Shown piece after piece: positions 10,309-22,122 of a stretch of 64,000 nucleotides of DNA (positions are counted from its first letter, which is position 1; every line of letters starts with the position of its first letter). The notes beneath the pieces were generated by a model. That model was not told the origin of the DNA. It ran no database searches and worked only from the letters and a program-made list of their open reading frames with translations. Source of the DNA: Plantago major (Eukaryota; Streptophyta; Magnoliopsida; Lamiales; Plantaginaceae); NCBI GenBank assembly GCA_026545765.1, contig CM048841.1, positions 90,783,419-90,847,418 on the forward strand. Reading direction: 5' to 3'. The position numbers and the translations under genes were made by a program.

Positions 10309-12079
10309 TCACTGAGACGAGGGGCCGGGGGGATTCTGGCTCATATACAAGCGGCAGAGCTCTTCCATCCTCTGATTCATACGAGCCTGCTCATCCCTAA
10401 GATTTCCAATCTCAGTCTGGAGAGGAGTCACTGCTTGATTCACCATATGCTCGACCTGCACCTGCGTGTAAACACCACCATGTCCCTGAGATTGCTGTTG
10501 GGACACGGAGAAGCTCTGCGTCAGTGTCTCACCATAACTACCAAGACCATAAACCCGACCCTTGTTGTCGGGTGGGTTGACCTGTAGAAAGATCCGGTCT
10601 TGTTCTTCCACGGACAACTCCTCACCCTCAAGCAGTCTCTCCGCAATGATCCACTCCACCTCACTCTGTAATAGTCAAGTGTATACGAAATGAGCTACAA
10701 TTTCATATTTAATTTATAATACACATGCATATACAACTGTAACACTTAGAAAATACACATACCACAATAAGCTCGGACTTCTGGTCCACCCAAATGCCGT
10801 TCTTGAACTTCCCCATCTTCATTTGCTCTAGGCAAGTCTTGGGTTTGTTCAGGTTCAGCTAAAGAACATTATATATTGCAACAAGTAGTTAGTAAGTTGG
10901 TAGGAATGCAAACAAGTGGTAAATTGGTATAGTTGAAAGAAATACACATGTGTACAAATCATGTTGTAATCAGAACACACATATATATACTTACCGACAT
11001 CGTGGTGACAACATTTCGTGACCCATAGTGATGCTGGCGAGCCCTTACCATCTCTGGCTCGGTCGGCCGGTTACACTGTTCTTGTAGGGTGATCCTCGAC
11101 GTGATTAATGCTCCAATACTCATGCCACATAGCCCACTCTTCGTCCCCAATATGCCTATACTGTGGCGGCTTTCCTTTGTCTCAGTATTTTTTCATGTCA
11201 GCCACCATATGCCTATACAGGTCAGAGCCCAAACTCTCGAAAACAGGCCACATCTGGGGAATAAGGCCAGTCGGAATGTAGTATTTTTTCTACATTCCAA
11301 TTCCACTCAATTAATGCCCCAAGGTCACAATTTCTAACATACCACACAAATTGTCCTAGAATTTACTAACACAATGGTGACTAACATATCACCCAAGTAA
11401 GTGGCTAACATACCACACAAATTGTTCTAGAATTTACTAACACAATGGTGACTAACATATCACCCAAGTAAGTGGCTAACATACCACACAAATTAGTAAA
11501 CTAGTTCATTAATCGATTCTCTCTACAAATAAAGCATTGTAACATTTACCACAACAAATTGTAACATTTAAGCTTACCCGAAGCTCATCAAAGTAGAAGT
11601 GCTTCGTCTCAGCCTTGAGTGTGCTCCACTTTTCGCCTCCCTGGCCCGGCAACTCCCTCCTAAGCTTGAATATCTCATGCAGTTAAATCAAGATTCTTTG
11701 AGGCCACAACCTGCAGTTATGAATGACATATAGAAGAGTACATATATTTATTAGACAATTCATGTGACATATATATAAACACTTATCTTAAGTTATGTTC
11801 TACAAATGTATATATAATACTTACTTCCTCCTGCCATTAGGGAACAACACCAACTTCCCCTCCCACGTAGCACCATCGACGATCTCGGTATATGGACACC
11901 CGTCAAAGTGCATCTCGCCCATAACCACCACCAGACGTCCCCATGCTCGATCCACTGGGAGTCTGACTAACATGAGAGTAGCTGCCCGATCCACCAGGGC
12001 TACTCTCAGCAGTCAGTGGTGAACCCTGGGTCCCACTAGAGCTGGGAATCTGGTAACTACACTTTCTTTGCCGGGGCAT
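10309..12079 (-). pseudogene. TNPA-like (Ptta/En/Spm, Transposase_24) gene, block A
   Basis: The ATG at 12079 opens MPRQRKCSYQIPSSSGTQ, a Ser/Gly-rich N-terminus. Likely exons on the minus strand are about 12079-11825, 11710-11578, roughly 11290-10993, 10858-10763 and 10665-10309, with GT-AG junctions at most edges. The exons encode ELPGQGGEKWSTLKAETKHF, then MWPVFESLGSDLYRHMVADM and HIGDEEWAMWHEYWSINH, and finally a C-terminal coiled coil (NLRDEQARMNQRMEELCRLY). This layout matches the second protein of plant CACTA elements, which binds subterminal repeats. Damage includes a substituted segment after GGGYG that shifts the frame, a changed sequence at the start of exon 2, and a TGA after VADMKKY. 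Confidence 0.8.
11337..11497. repeat. 71-bp tandem repeat inside the CACTA (A)
   Basis: Two full units (11337-11407, 11408-11478) and a partial third of a 71-bp sequence containing CTAGAATTTACTAACACAAT lie in an intron of the TNPA-like gene. Block B has the same array at 49061. Confidence 0.9.
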
Positions 12080-12187
12080 CTGCAAAAAGCACATGACAAA
12101 CACAAACAAATTGTATTAGTATAAATGAAGACATGAATTGGCATGTAATGGGAAAAGCAAGCATATAACAATTAAGATACATATACT

Positions 12188-15100
12188 CTACACTACACAC
12201 ATACTCTGATCCTCGTCACCAATGGTTAAGTCTACATATATGTCTTCGTGCAGGTCAATGTACTCATCACGAGCGTCTACAGGATTTCTCGCTGTTTCAT
12301 CGACAACCTCTTCTTGGTACGAGTTGGTAGTTGATTTGTCCTTATGAACGTACTCAACTCTGGAGCGGGCTTGTATGTGTATCGCTGCCAACCAGTCCGC
12401 CTTATCGCGTTTTAGGCTTGGATATTCAATGAACATCACTTGACGTGCCTGATCTGCCAAGATAAAAGGTTCGTACTTAGTACGGTACCTCCTCCTTTGG
12501 TTAATCTCAACCATTTGATATTGCTCGTGCACCCTCGTACCATTTTGACCGGGATCATACCAGTCGACATCAAACAGATTGGTTCTTTTCAGAGGCACAC
12601 CGGCATATTCAAGCCTCAAAATTCGTTTAAGTTTTCCATAGAAATCAAACAAATCATCACCTCCATTTTGATCAGCCCCTTTCACACACACCCCACAATT
12701 GCTAGTAGACTTGGACGTGTCAGAATCCATTGTGTTAAATTTAAGACCATTTACTATATACGGTGCAAAAACGGATACTCGACTAAATGACCCCTCTGCT
12801 AAAGACTGTAAGTAAGGACATGTGACTTGGTTTACAGGGTCTCGGACATAGTCCCCGAACCAATCAGGAAATTTAATTGGCAACTTCTCTTCAAGCAGTT
12901 CTTCAATTGTGTCATCTGCCATATTTGGATCCATCTTCAGACAACACTTTTTGAAAACGCTGTGGACATGATGACATGATTAGATAATAGTTAGAAGTTC
13001 AAATTTATGTGTTATATAATAAGTAAGCTGCTCACCTAGCAAAGATCTTCATAAATTCATCAACTTCAGCACAGTTTGAGAGGACATAATAGTGGGCTGC
13101 CTTCACCTCCTTATCTGTCAGCCATTCTGTATTCCTTTCGCCCATAGGTCTACCTGAGATCCTAAATATTGAAAGTGTAACTTCATCATCCTCTTGAACT
13201 TCATACGTGTCTGCATTTCTGGCCGGCCTAGATGCCTTAGTGGGCACGTGGTCTCCAAAGTAATAGCTGCAGAAGATGGCAGCTTCCTGTCTCACGTATG
13301 CATTGGCCATCGACCCCTCAGGCTTACCTTTGTTGCTGACGTACTTCTTCAATTTTCCCAAATACCTGTAAGTTGTATATATATTTAGGTAAGATAATGT
13401 TCCTTCGGAAATAAGAACATTTTAAGTAAATGGATGCCTTTATTACACACCTCTCGAATGGATACATCCATCGATACTGAACCGGTCCAGCAAGTCTCGC
13501 TTCATGTGGGAGGTGAACCGGCAAGTGCTCCATAGAATCAAAGAAGCTCGGTGGAAAGATACGCTCAAGCTTGCATAGAATCAATGGTATGTTGCTTTCA
13601 AGATTTGCTAACACTTCATCCTCAAGCACCCTTGAGCATAAATTCTTGAAAAATAAGCTCAGATCGGCGAGAGCGCTCCATATAGGCTTAGGTAGTAGTT
13701 CTCGAAATGCAACAGGGAGAAGCCTCTCCATGAACACATGGCAATCGTGGCTCTTCATCCCATACATCTTTGTCTTCTTCAAATCCACACACCCTCCCAA
13801 GTTCGATGCATAACCGTCGGGGAACTTCAATCCCCTCACCCAATCAAACAGCTTGTTCCTAGCTTCAATGTCAATTGTATAGGCTGCCTTGGGCCACAGT
13901 CCCTTATCATTCCGCTTTGTCAACTCCGGCCTATTACAAAATGTATCCAACTCAGATCTAGATTTAACTGTATCCTTTGTTTTCCCTGTAATGTTGCAAA
14001 TCGTGTTGAAGCAGTTTTCGAACACGTTCTTCTCAATGTGCATGAAATCCAAGTTGTGACGGATAAGAAGAGTGCTCCAATAAGGCAAGTCCCAGAAGAT
14101 GCTTCTCTTCTTCCATCCACAATTTTTGCTAATTTTATCGTTATGCTTCTTCGACCCAAGTTCAGTTACTTTCATAAGACCCAGCCTTTCTATCTCTGCA
14201 AGTATCTGTGCACCAAGAAGTTTTGTGGGGCCCTTTCATTTCTACTCGACCCTTCAAGAATTGAGTCTTGTTCTTCCTGAACAGATGATCTTTTGGTAGA
14301 AACCTACGATGATCAAACCAACATTCCTTTCCGCTCTCCTTCAGTCTAAATGCACTACTGTCGTCCAAACAATGTGGACAAGCATTAAAGCCCGCGGTTT
14401 TCCTTCCAAATAGCATGGACTAAGCTGGAAAATCACTCACGGTTCACAGTAGTGCTGCTCTCAAGTTGAAGTTCTTCTTCGTTGACACATCATATGCTGG
14501 GATACCTTTTTCCCACAACTCGATCAGCTCCTTGATTAGGGGCTGCAAGAACACATCCACCTTACATCCGGATCATATGGACCGGGCACCAAAGCGATCA
14601 AGAACATGAACGGTTCCTTCATGCACTCACCGGCGGGTTATGCGGTGTCGATAACTGGCCAACAAGAGTACTTCCGTCACTTCCAAAGGGGTTAAAACCA
14701 TCCGTACAAAGGCCCAATCGTACATTTCTAGGCTCCGCTGCAAACTCCGGATAGCTCTCGTCGAAGTGTTTCCATGCAGGTGAGTCTGATGGATGCTCCA
14801 TTCTACCATGTACCGGGATTACTCTCTCCTTGTGCCACCGCATTTTATCAGCACAAGCACTTGAAGCGTACAACCTCTTCAAACGAGGTGCTAGAGGGAA
14901 ATACCACATTTTCTTATGTGGAAGATTTTTCTTCTGACGTTTCTTTGAGGCGCCCTCCTTGTAACGCTTGTACCGGTCCTTACCACAGAACTTGCACTTC
15001 AGTAGATCTTTATCCTCCTCCCAATAAATCATGCACATACCCTCACAACAATCCATGGTTTCCATGGGCAACCCTATCCCTCACATCTTTTTCTTCGCCT

Positions 15101-15883
15101 GGTAAAAGTTGGTGGGAACTAGGTTTGGTTCTGGACAAAGCTCCGACATTACTTGTACCCATTCATTGAAGCTCGATTCAGATTGCTGGCCATTAGCCTT
15201 ACAACTCATTAGCCGAGTCAACAATGACAATTCGGTGTGCTTACACCCCGGATAAACCGGCTTCTTTGCGGATTCCATCAAGTCGAAGAAGACCTGATCC
15301 TCAGGATTCGGAGGCTCCTCCGCACCCCCCTCGGTTACTGGCTCCCTGGTGTCCATGAACTCTGTACCCGCAATATCATATACCATTTGCTCAACCCGTT
15401 CATGATCATTATTAGCATCAGATGTAGAAGTATTTTGAGTACTTCCCATCACAGTTTCCTGTTTTCTTTTACGCTTCCCCAAATTCTCATAATCCATGAA
15501 CGGCTTGTATGTCTCACCATGAGAAGTCCATACGTCATACTCAGCTACAAACCCCTTACGTTTCAAGTGTTCCACTACCGTTTCTGGAGGTAAAAATTGC
15601 TTATTTCTACATTTATACTGGGTGCAAGGGAACTTCATCATCCCCCACTCAAACAATTAGTCTGTGTCAGTGCAAATGTAACGAAAGCATCAACCCCTTC
15701 CACAAAACTAGGTAAAACTCTGCCATTAACTATCCTTTGGTACATCCATGAACGATCGGTGTTCATTGGATGATTATATAACCTGATACGTTTGAATTGA
15801 TTAGATCGTATTTTTTCAACTCGATTCCCATTTCCCCATTTCTTGCATGTTATAAAGTTTTTGTCTCTTACCGAAATTCCCAT
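12188..15883 (-). pseudogene. CACTA TNP2-type transposase, block A
   Basis: Domains in coding order are: an N-terminal transposase-associated segment (DRSWMYQRIVNGRVLPSFVEG, then CTQYKCRNKQF) near 15400-15830; a TNP2 / Transposase_21 core in pieces at 15071-14619 (CKFCGKDRYKRYKEG, LRLGLCTDGFNPFG-like), 14416-14162 (CPHCLDDSSAF) and 14175-13452 (LDFMHIEKNVFENCFNTI); a DUF4218 segment (LPVHLPHEARLAGPVQYRWM); and a DUF4216-type C-terminus at 12934-12188 (LKFNTMDSD). Introns 13366-13450 and 12960-13035 have GT-AG ends and restore frame. The gene is broken by frameshifts between the first two pieces (near 15650), near 14225 where block B keeps two extra bases, and within 14420-14620. It is not functional as it stands. 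Confidence 0.88.
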
Positions 15884-16654
15884 TACAAATAAAGCATTCC
15901 AACCCTTTAATACGAATTTATAAATTATAAATTACATGCATTTTACGAATGTAATCACCAAATTATATCAACACACTTCATTAATTAAATTCTCATAATT
16001 TATAATCTAGTACATGTATTGCAAATCTTAATTAACATACTTAAATCAAAACTACGACATACTTAACATTATACTAATTAACAATTCAAACAATTGCACA
16101 TCTCAAAGTTAATTAACTAGCTAGTAAACATACAATTACTTAAATTAGTCTAAATTAACTAAAATTTCCAAATATGTCAAAAAGTTAGGGTTTCAAAACG
16201 AGGTATTAAATCTTCATAATTTTACTAAATATACACCAATATCAAATTAATTAAAAGACCAACATACTTACAAACATACTAACATTATACTAAAAATTCA
16301 AATTCACAATCAATATATATCAATTGCACATCTCAAAGGTAAAACATTACCTAATTACATCTAAACTAAGTACTATATACTCTCCATTTACATTCAATTG
16401 CTCAAATTAGTCCAAAGTAACAAAATCCCCAAATATAAAAAATTAGGGTTTACCTTCGAATCCGGAGAAATGAGCGGATGAAATTTGAGATTGACGGCAA
16501 AATTGACCTCCTTGATTCACGAGCTTCGAATGTACACGGAGAATGGACGAAATGGTTGAGATTTGGACCGGAATGGCTTTGGCCGAAACGGGAAGAAGAA
16601 TGAGGAAGAAGAAAAAATGGGGAGGGAAGCATTCTGCTTCCCGTAAAAACCTGA
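15884..16654. other. CACTA 5' non-coding region (A)
   Basis: An AT-rich stretch lies between the transposase start and the right subterminal repeats. It is probably the transposase promoter, 5' UTR or leader intron. A 60-codon minus-strand frame near 16450-16632 has no recognisable product. Confidence 0.5.
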
Positions 16655-16963
16655 AAATCTAGTGACGGATAGTCTATCCATCGCTACAAGCGACGGATAT
16701 AGGACTATCCGTCGCTAGATTTTCATTTTCCGATTTTTTTTTTAATTTCTTTTTCCATTTTTTTATTTCTTTTCCAATTTTGGTCAACGAATCTAGCGAC
16801 GGATAATCTATCCGTCGCTTGTTCTAGCGACGGATAAGACTATCCGTCGTTAGAACTAGCGACGGAATTTATCCGTCGCTAGAGCTAGCGATTCGTCGCT
16901 AGCTAGCGTCGGATAAAATCCGTCGCTATGTTACCGTGGCTAGGAACAGGATTTCTTGTAGTG
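16655..16963. repeat. CACTA right subterminal repeat region
   Basis: About ten copies of AGCGACGGAT / ATCCGTCGCT in both orientations end in the terminal repeat TTTCTTGTAGTG. It mirrors the left subterminal array. Confidence 0.85.
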
Positions 16964-16966
16964 TAG

Positions 16967-17186
16967 ACTAGGCTGCTCTATATATAGAATTACTAGGTTG
17001 ATAAGTTTCACTAATAAATTAGCTAAACACATTTTCCTCTAAGTTGCCGCCATAGTAGAACATTCAAGCAGCTTGTTCACTTCTTGATTTCCCATAAACC
17101 TGCTTTAATTTGCTTCATTATGGGTTCATATAAATTGGATGTATTCAGTACTTCAATAATGTTCTTTGGAGAAGTATAGCCGATTA
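16967..17186 (+). promoter_or_regulatory. Possible disrupted promoter and leader
   Basis: Directly right of the CACTA element are CTATATATAG (about 16978-16987, TATA-like), a leader-like stretch, and an ATG at about 17119 followed by roughly 17 codons before a stop. Block C keeps the same sequence up to about 61483, where a LINE begins. In A a MULE follows. The gene that this might have served cannot be identified. Confidence 0.25.
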
Positions 17187-17509
17187 TATTTATTTGAGAA
17201 AATTTTATTTCTCACTAAAACCTTTTAGGCCACTTTGATTTTACACCAAGACCTTTTTTTTTTTTGAGTCGACACCAGAACGTTAGTCAACAGATTGAGT
17301 CAACACAAGACTTAGACGGTGTTAACTTGGCCGTCAGTGTGCGTGTGTTCCACGCACTGATAAGGGCAAAATGGACAAATTACATGCCTAACCTTCCACC
17401 TTCTATAACAAAAAACACTTAAACCTAATTTCACTCCAATCCCAAATCAATTCAGTAGAAATTCAAAAGGAGATTGAAGTGACGATTGATCTTCTTCTTC
17501 GAAATTGCG

Positions 17510-20500
17510 ATGGCTTGGAAAAAACGGGGTCCAAGTACTAGGATTCCTCATGGTCGCACAGCTCCTGATTATGGTAAGTTCTTTCTCCAACAATGTCGAA
17601 GTGCTCTGTGTATTTTACTGTATACGAAGCAAAAAAAAATCTGTTCTTTTTGGTCTTATCGATGATAATGTTGGTGTTATATGTTCTTGTTACTCAGAAT
17701 CATAGTTTAATCAGGTTAGATAAGTTATAATATTCAAAGTAGGTTTTTTATTGTGTTTAGATTCTGTTTGTTCCCGAGATAAAAAGGTTTCTTTTGTTTT
17801 GATGCTTGACAATAGTTTATAGATACAAAGAATATTAGGTTTGGGTAAATATTGACTGTTGCACTTTGTTTTTGGTGTTTTTTGTTGTGCAGTCCCACTA
17901 AGCTTCAACTTCACTATTGTAATGCATCACCATGGCAAGCTTATTAAGAACGGAACATTTTATGATGGATGATGGATATCCCATTTTGATTGGTGTAATG
18001 TTGATGAGATGAGTATGCTAGAAGTTAAAGAAATGGTGAGCATGTGTGGCATTGATCCTAAGTCTGTGAATCTGTACTTCTCAAAGCATGGGATAAACTG
18101 TTGTACAGAGTTGGTAAAGATGGAAACAGACATTGATGCTTGTAGTATGGGATTTGCAGTTGATCAGAGTAACTGTATTGGTGTTTTTGTAGAGCACTTC
18201 AATGATTTAGACGACCAGGGTGAGAATGAGACTGGTGAAGAGGGGCTGATGAGCAGGGTGAGACAGAGGGAGAGGCTAGGGAGGGTGAGACAAAGGGAGA
18301 GGCTGAGGAGGGTGAGACAGATGAGACAGAGGGAGATGATGAGCAGGGTGAGAGTGAGGGAGGTGATGAGAGTGAGAGTGAGTATGAGGGAGGTGATGAG
18401 AGTGAGAGTGAGTATGAGGGAGGTGATGAGAGTGAGAGTGATGGATATGATAGTGAGCATGGTGATAGACAAGCTGGCAAGAAAACTACCCAGTGGTGCT
18501 ACTACACAAGGTGGTGAATCAGTTGATAGAGAACATATTCATAGGGAGATGTACTCACACTTGGTGGATGAAAGAGAAGCAGATTTTGATGATCAGTCTA
18601 TGGGAGAAGATTCAATCAACTCAGATGGTTTCAATGATAGTGATTGTGAGTTGACAAATGAAAATGCAGCATACTACAAGTCTGTGAAAGTGCATCAGTG
18701 GTTGGGTGGGCTAGACAATGTGAACTTTGATGGGACATCAACCACACCACAAATGAGTTTTACTGCCTTATCAATTGTTGCTCAACCATCTGAGTATATG
18801 GGTTTCCCACTCTTTAACCCTATAACTGATATGGAGAACCCAAAGTTTGAGATGGGATTGGTGTTCCCTGGGAATAAAGTGTTGAGGGAAGCCATTAGGA
18901 ATCATTCCATCAAGAATGGGAAGCTTAGGTTTGACAGAAATGATGAGGGCAGGATTGTTGTTAGTTGTGCTGCCAAGAGTTGTCCATGGAGACTTCAAGC
19001 AAATGCTTTTCATGGCAAGGGCAAGGTAGCCATGCAAATCAAAGGATTGAGTGGTACACATCATTGTAGCAGGGTGGAGAATGTTAAGGCTGCTTCTGCT
19101 AGGTGGATAGCACATCAATATGAGGAAGAGATCAAGAGTATTGATAAATGGAAAGTGAATTCCATGAAGTCTGTTATCAGAAGTAAGAAGGGTGTGGTTA
19201 TCAAAGAAAACAGGTTGTATAGGGCAAAGAGGTTGGTGCAATTGAAGAAATCTGGTGTGAGATGGAACAATATGCTGCATTGTGGAGGTATGCAGCTGAG
19301 ATCAAGAGAAGTGATGAAACAAACACAATAAGGATCAGCCCTTTCAAGTGTGATGATGGCAGGCAGGTATTCAAATGGTTATACATCTGTTGGGGTGCCA
19401 TGAAGAGAGGATTTAAGTCATTAAGGAAGATCATATGTCTAGATGGATGCCATCTTAGGGGAAAGAATGGTGGCATACTTCTCACTGCAGTGGGAATTGA
19501 TCCAAACAATTCACTATATCCCATTGCTTATGCTGTAGTTGAGAAGGAGAAAACTGATACATGGACCTGGTTTTTGGAGTATCTAGCTACAGACTTAGGC
19601 ATTGAGGAGGATGCAGTTGACTTCACCTTCATGTCAGACAAGCAAAAAGGGCTTATCATTGCAATTGAGAGCTTGTTTCCCAATGCTGAACACAGGTAAT
19701 GTAACTATCTACTTAGTGTAATTATCACATAGTTTATCTTGAATTGTTTATCTACTAACTATCCCAATGGTTTATCAGGTTTTGTGTTGTTCACCTATAC
19801 AACAACATGAAGATACACCATGGTGGCTTAGCTCTTAAGCAATTACTATGGAGTGCTGCAAAAGCTACAAGGGTGGTGGACTTTGAGGAGATAATGAGGG
19901 AGATACAGAAGAAGGACAAGGCAGCACATAAATGGCTTCTCAATAAGCCTGCTGAGAACTGGTCCAAGTCCCACTTTAGAACCCATGTCAAGTCTGACAC
20001 ATGTTTGAACAACATGTCTGAAAGCTTTAACTCCATGATTCTAGAGTCAAGAAGCAAGCCAATCATTGAGATGCTTGAAGAAATTAGGATGCTTATCATG
20101 AAAAGGATTTGGGTGAGTAGGAGTAAGGTTGAACATTGGTGGGGTGATATATGTCCATCAATCAGAGAGAAGTTGGATTATGGTTCCATGAAGAGTAATG
20201 AGTTCACTTGCTTGTTCAATGGATTGGATGCATTTGAGGTTCAAATGAATGGTGGAGGTATGGATAGGTGGATTGTGTCTGTGGAGGAGAGGATTTGTAG
20301 TTGCAGAAAGTGGCAGCTAAGTGGCTATCTATGTTGGCATGCACTTTGTTGCCTCAGTTTCCTTGGGAAAAGGCCTGAAGAGTATGTTCATGATTGCTAT
20401 AAGAGGGCTACATATTTGACACTATACAGACAAGTGATGGTTCCACTCAGAGGGCAGAATGAATGGCCAATGTCTTCTCTTCCTGCTCTATTGCCTCCTA

Positions 20501-21227
20501 TTCCTGAAAAGATGCCTGGCAGGCCCAAAAATAATACAAGGAAGAAGAGTACAATTGAGATACAAGAAATCAAAGCCAAGCTTGCACTACAGAAGCTGCA
20601 GAGACTGGTAGGTTAGGCAGGCATGGGATGATCATGAGGTGCTCTTATTGTAAGTTAGCAGGCCATAACAAAGCTGGTTGTGTTAAGAGGATGAAAGAAT
20701 GTCCTGCTGAATCTAGTAAAACTGCAACCAAGGGCAAGGTAACATGTGCAACTGCAGTTCACTTTAGTTTGCTTAATCTTGTAGACTAACTTACCTTACT
20801 TGATTGTCTCGAATCAGAAAAGAAAGGTAGATAAATGTACCTATTGCAAAGACACTGGGCATAAGTTTGAGGAGTGTTTGATGAGGATAGTAGATGATGA
20901 AGCAGGAGTTCAGGTATGACACTAGTTATTAAATGTTAGGTATCTTGTAGACTAACTTACCTTACTTGATGTTTACTGGAAAACAAGGGAAATAAGGGAA
21001 AAACGAAGAAACAACCTAAGAAGAGAACTGCACCTGCACCTGAGAAGACAACTTCACCTATAGAAGATGCTGAAGATTTGATGGGAACTGGAACTGATCA
21101 GGACCCCCCTACTCAACCACCAAGGAAGAGGAAATTGTTTGTTGATGAACAAGAACCATCTGCAGCCACAAGGATTGAATTGGGATTATTGAGTGACTAC
21201 TTTAAGGAAAAGGAAACTGAGTTATAG
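17510..21227 (+). pseudogene. MURA-type transposase, broken
   Basis: ATG 17510; exon 1 17510-17573 joins exon 2 at 17893 in frame. Exon 2 holds a PB1-like N-terminus (LSFNFTIVMHHHGK), an acidic repeat, a MuDR DNA-binding segment (SCAAKSCPWRLQA) and the MULE DDE core: D in ICLDGCHLRG, D in MSDKQKGL. After intron 19696-19778 come the H in VVHLYNN, E in NMSESFNSM, a SWIM zinc finger (CSCRKWQLSGYLCWH) and, past two further introns (20739-20817, 20914-20987), two zinc knuckles (CSYCKLAGHNKAGC, CTYCKDTGHKFEEC) and a basic tail to a stop at 21225. The catalytic residues are present, but the frame is broken by TGA at 17970, a one-base shift near 19259 and another near 20612. The acidic repeat also seems to lie in a shifted frame between about 18245 and 18490. 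Confidence 0.9.
18358..18445 (+). repeat. 30-bp coding tandem repeat in MURA
   Basis: Three near-perfect 30-bp units (GAGGTGATGAGAGTGAGAGT core) lie within a longer GA-rich tract at 18240-18445. One frame gives an Arg/Met-rich peptide and the neighbouring frame a Glu/Asp/Ser-rich peptide. The acidic reading is the one expected for this part of plant MULE transposases. Confidence 0.8.
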
Positions 21228-22122
21228 CATGTATTCTTTACTTTAGTATTCATGCTATTTGTTGTCTATTATTTCTAGTTCAATTGACAAATATTTACAC
21301 TCTACTTATGATCAATGGGCTCAAGCAAAAGGCAAAGGCAATAAGACAAACAAAAGGAAGCCTGATACACCAACAAGGAGGAGCAAAAGACTTGCTTGTA
21401 ATGGAACTCAAGAATCAAGTGTCACTGCAAATGCATCTAAGAAGTGACCGTTTAGTTGTTGTAATGATACTCTAGTTCAATTGACAAAAGACTTGCTTGT
21501 AATGATACTCTAGTTTGTTGATGCCATCTGTGAGGATAACACCATTTAAGTCTCATTTTGTTGGTGTTTGGTCATGCCATCTGTGACTGGTTGGGTTTAT
21601 GGTTGTTCGGTAGTTTTGTCTGGGTAGGTTATGTCACATTTTGCACAAGATTGTTGCTACTGGTTGAATGTATCTGATGGTTTGATCTATGGAATTGTTG
21701 CTTCTTTCATATGCAAAAGCTTGCATTTTCTACTTTGTATTTGTTCACTTGTTGGTTACTCAGTTTTTGTTGCAGAAATCTGCAGTTCTGAGTAGTGGAA
21801 AATGGTATGTTATTAAAAGGTTTTGGTAGCGGGCTCTTCATTTTGCATAGTTACTGGTGTAAATTGACAATTTATCAAAAGGTTGGGGTGTCGAGTAACA
21901 CTATATATATCTACAAGTTTACAGTGTCAAGTACCAATATTTAAGTTCACCTTTCAATCCCAAAAACAGAAAATTTGCAGAGTAATAACCATATCAGATC
22001 TTAGAGAACAATACACATTTCATTATAAAACCATGTCCATTACATCATAAGGATAACACAATATATATTACATACTAGTTCATACTAATGACAACAACAC
22101 AAACACTGAACAGATCTCCATA
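21228..22122. other. MULE non-coding middle between convergent genes
   Basis: No gene is clearly supported. A frame from about 21259 ending GTQESSVTANASKK (stop at about 21447) is rich in Lys/Arg. It could be a former alternative last exon of the transposase, since a possible acceptor (TTATTTCTAG) precedes it. The remainder is AT-rich and probably holds the 3' ends of both transcription units. Confidence 0.4.

Larger units (their letters stand above)
371..15619. repeat. Segmental duplication block A
   Basis: This block is near-identical to block B at about 37740-53354. Both hold the kinase 3' end, a Stowaway MITE, PIF1 helicase remains, a TRIM, a hAT-type element with its nested poly(A) insert, and a CACTA element, in the same order and at the same sites. 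Differences are small indels plus a few larger ones: A lacks about 75 bp near 4000 that B and the 34.2 kb block keep, and B lacks about 450 bp matching A 4430-4875 and about 600 bp inside the CACTA. The shared insertions show that the duplication came after them. Confidence 0.9.
9710..16963 (-). mobile_element. CACTA (En/Spm) transposon, block A
   Basis: The element starts CACTACAAGAAA at 9710 and ends TTTCTTGTAGTG at 16963, perfect CACTA-type terminal inverted repeats, with the 3-bp duplication TAG on both sides (9707-9709, 16964-16966). It is 7254 bp long. Subterminal regions carry palindromic TAGCGACGGAT / ATCCGTCGCTA motifs. Two gene remnants lie on the minus strand: a TNP2-type transposase next to the right end and a TNPA-like gene after it. 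The homologous locus in block C has no element. Confidence 0.95.

Noticed and set aside
11337-11497. Regular repeats that might suggest a CRISPR array
   Set aside because: The units are 71 bp with no spacers and lie in an intron of a plant transposon gene.
13571-15715. Plus-strand frames of 80-187 codons across the CACTA, with copies in block B
   Set aside because: They are antisense to the transposase exons, and their sequence follows the transposase domains.
18164-18480. Minus-strand Leu/Ser/Thr-rich frames of about 100 codons
   Set aside because: They are shadows of the GA-rich tandem repeat within MURA.
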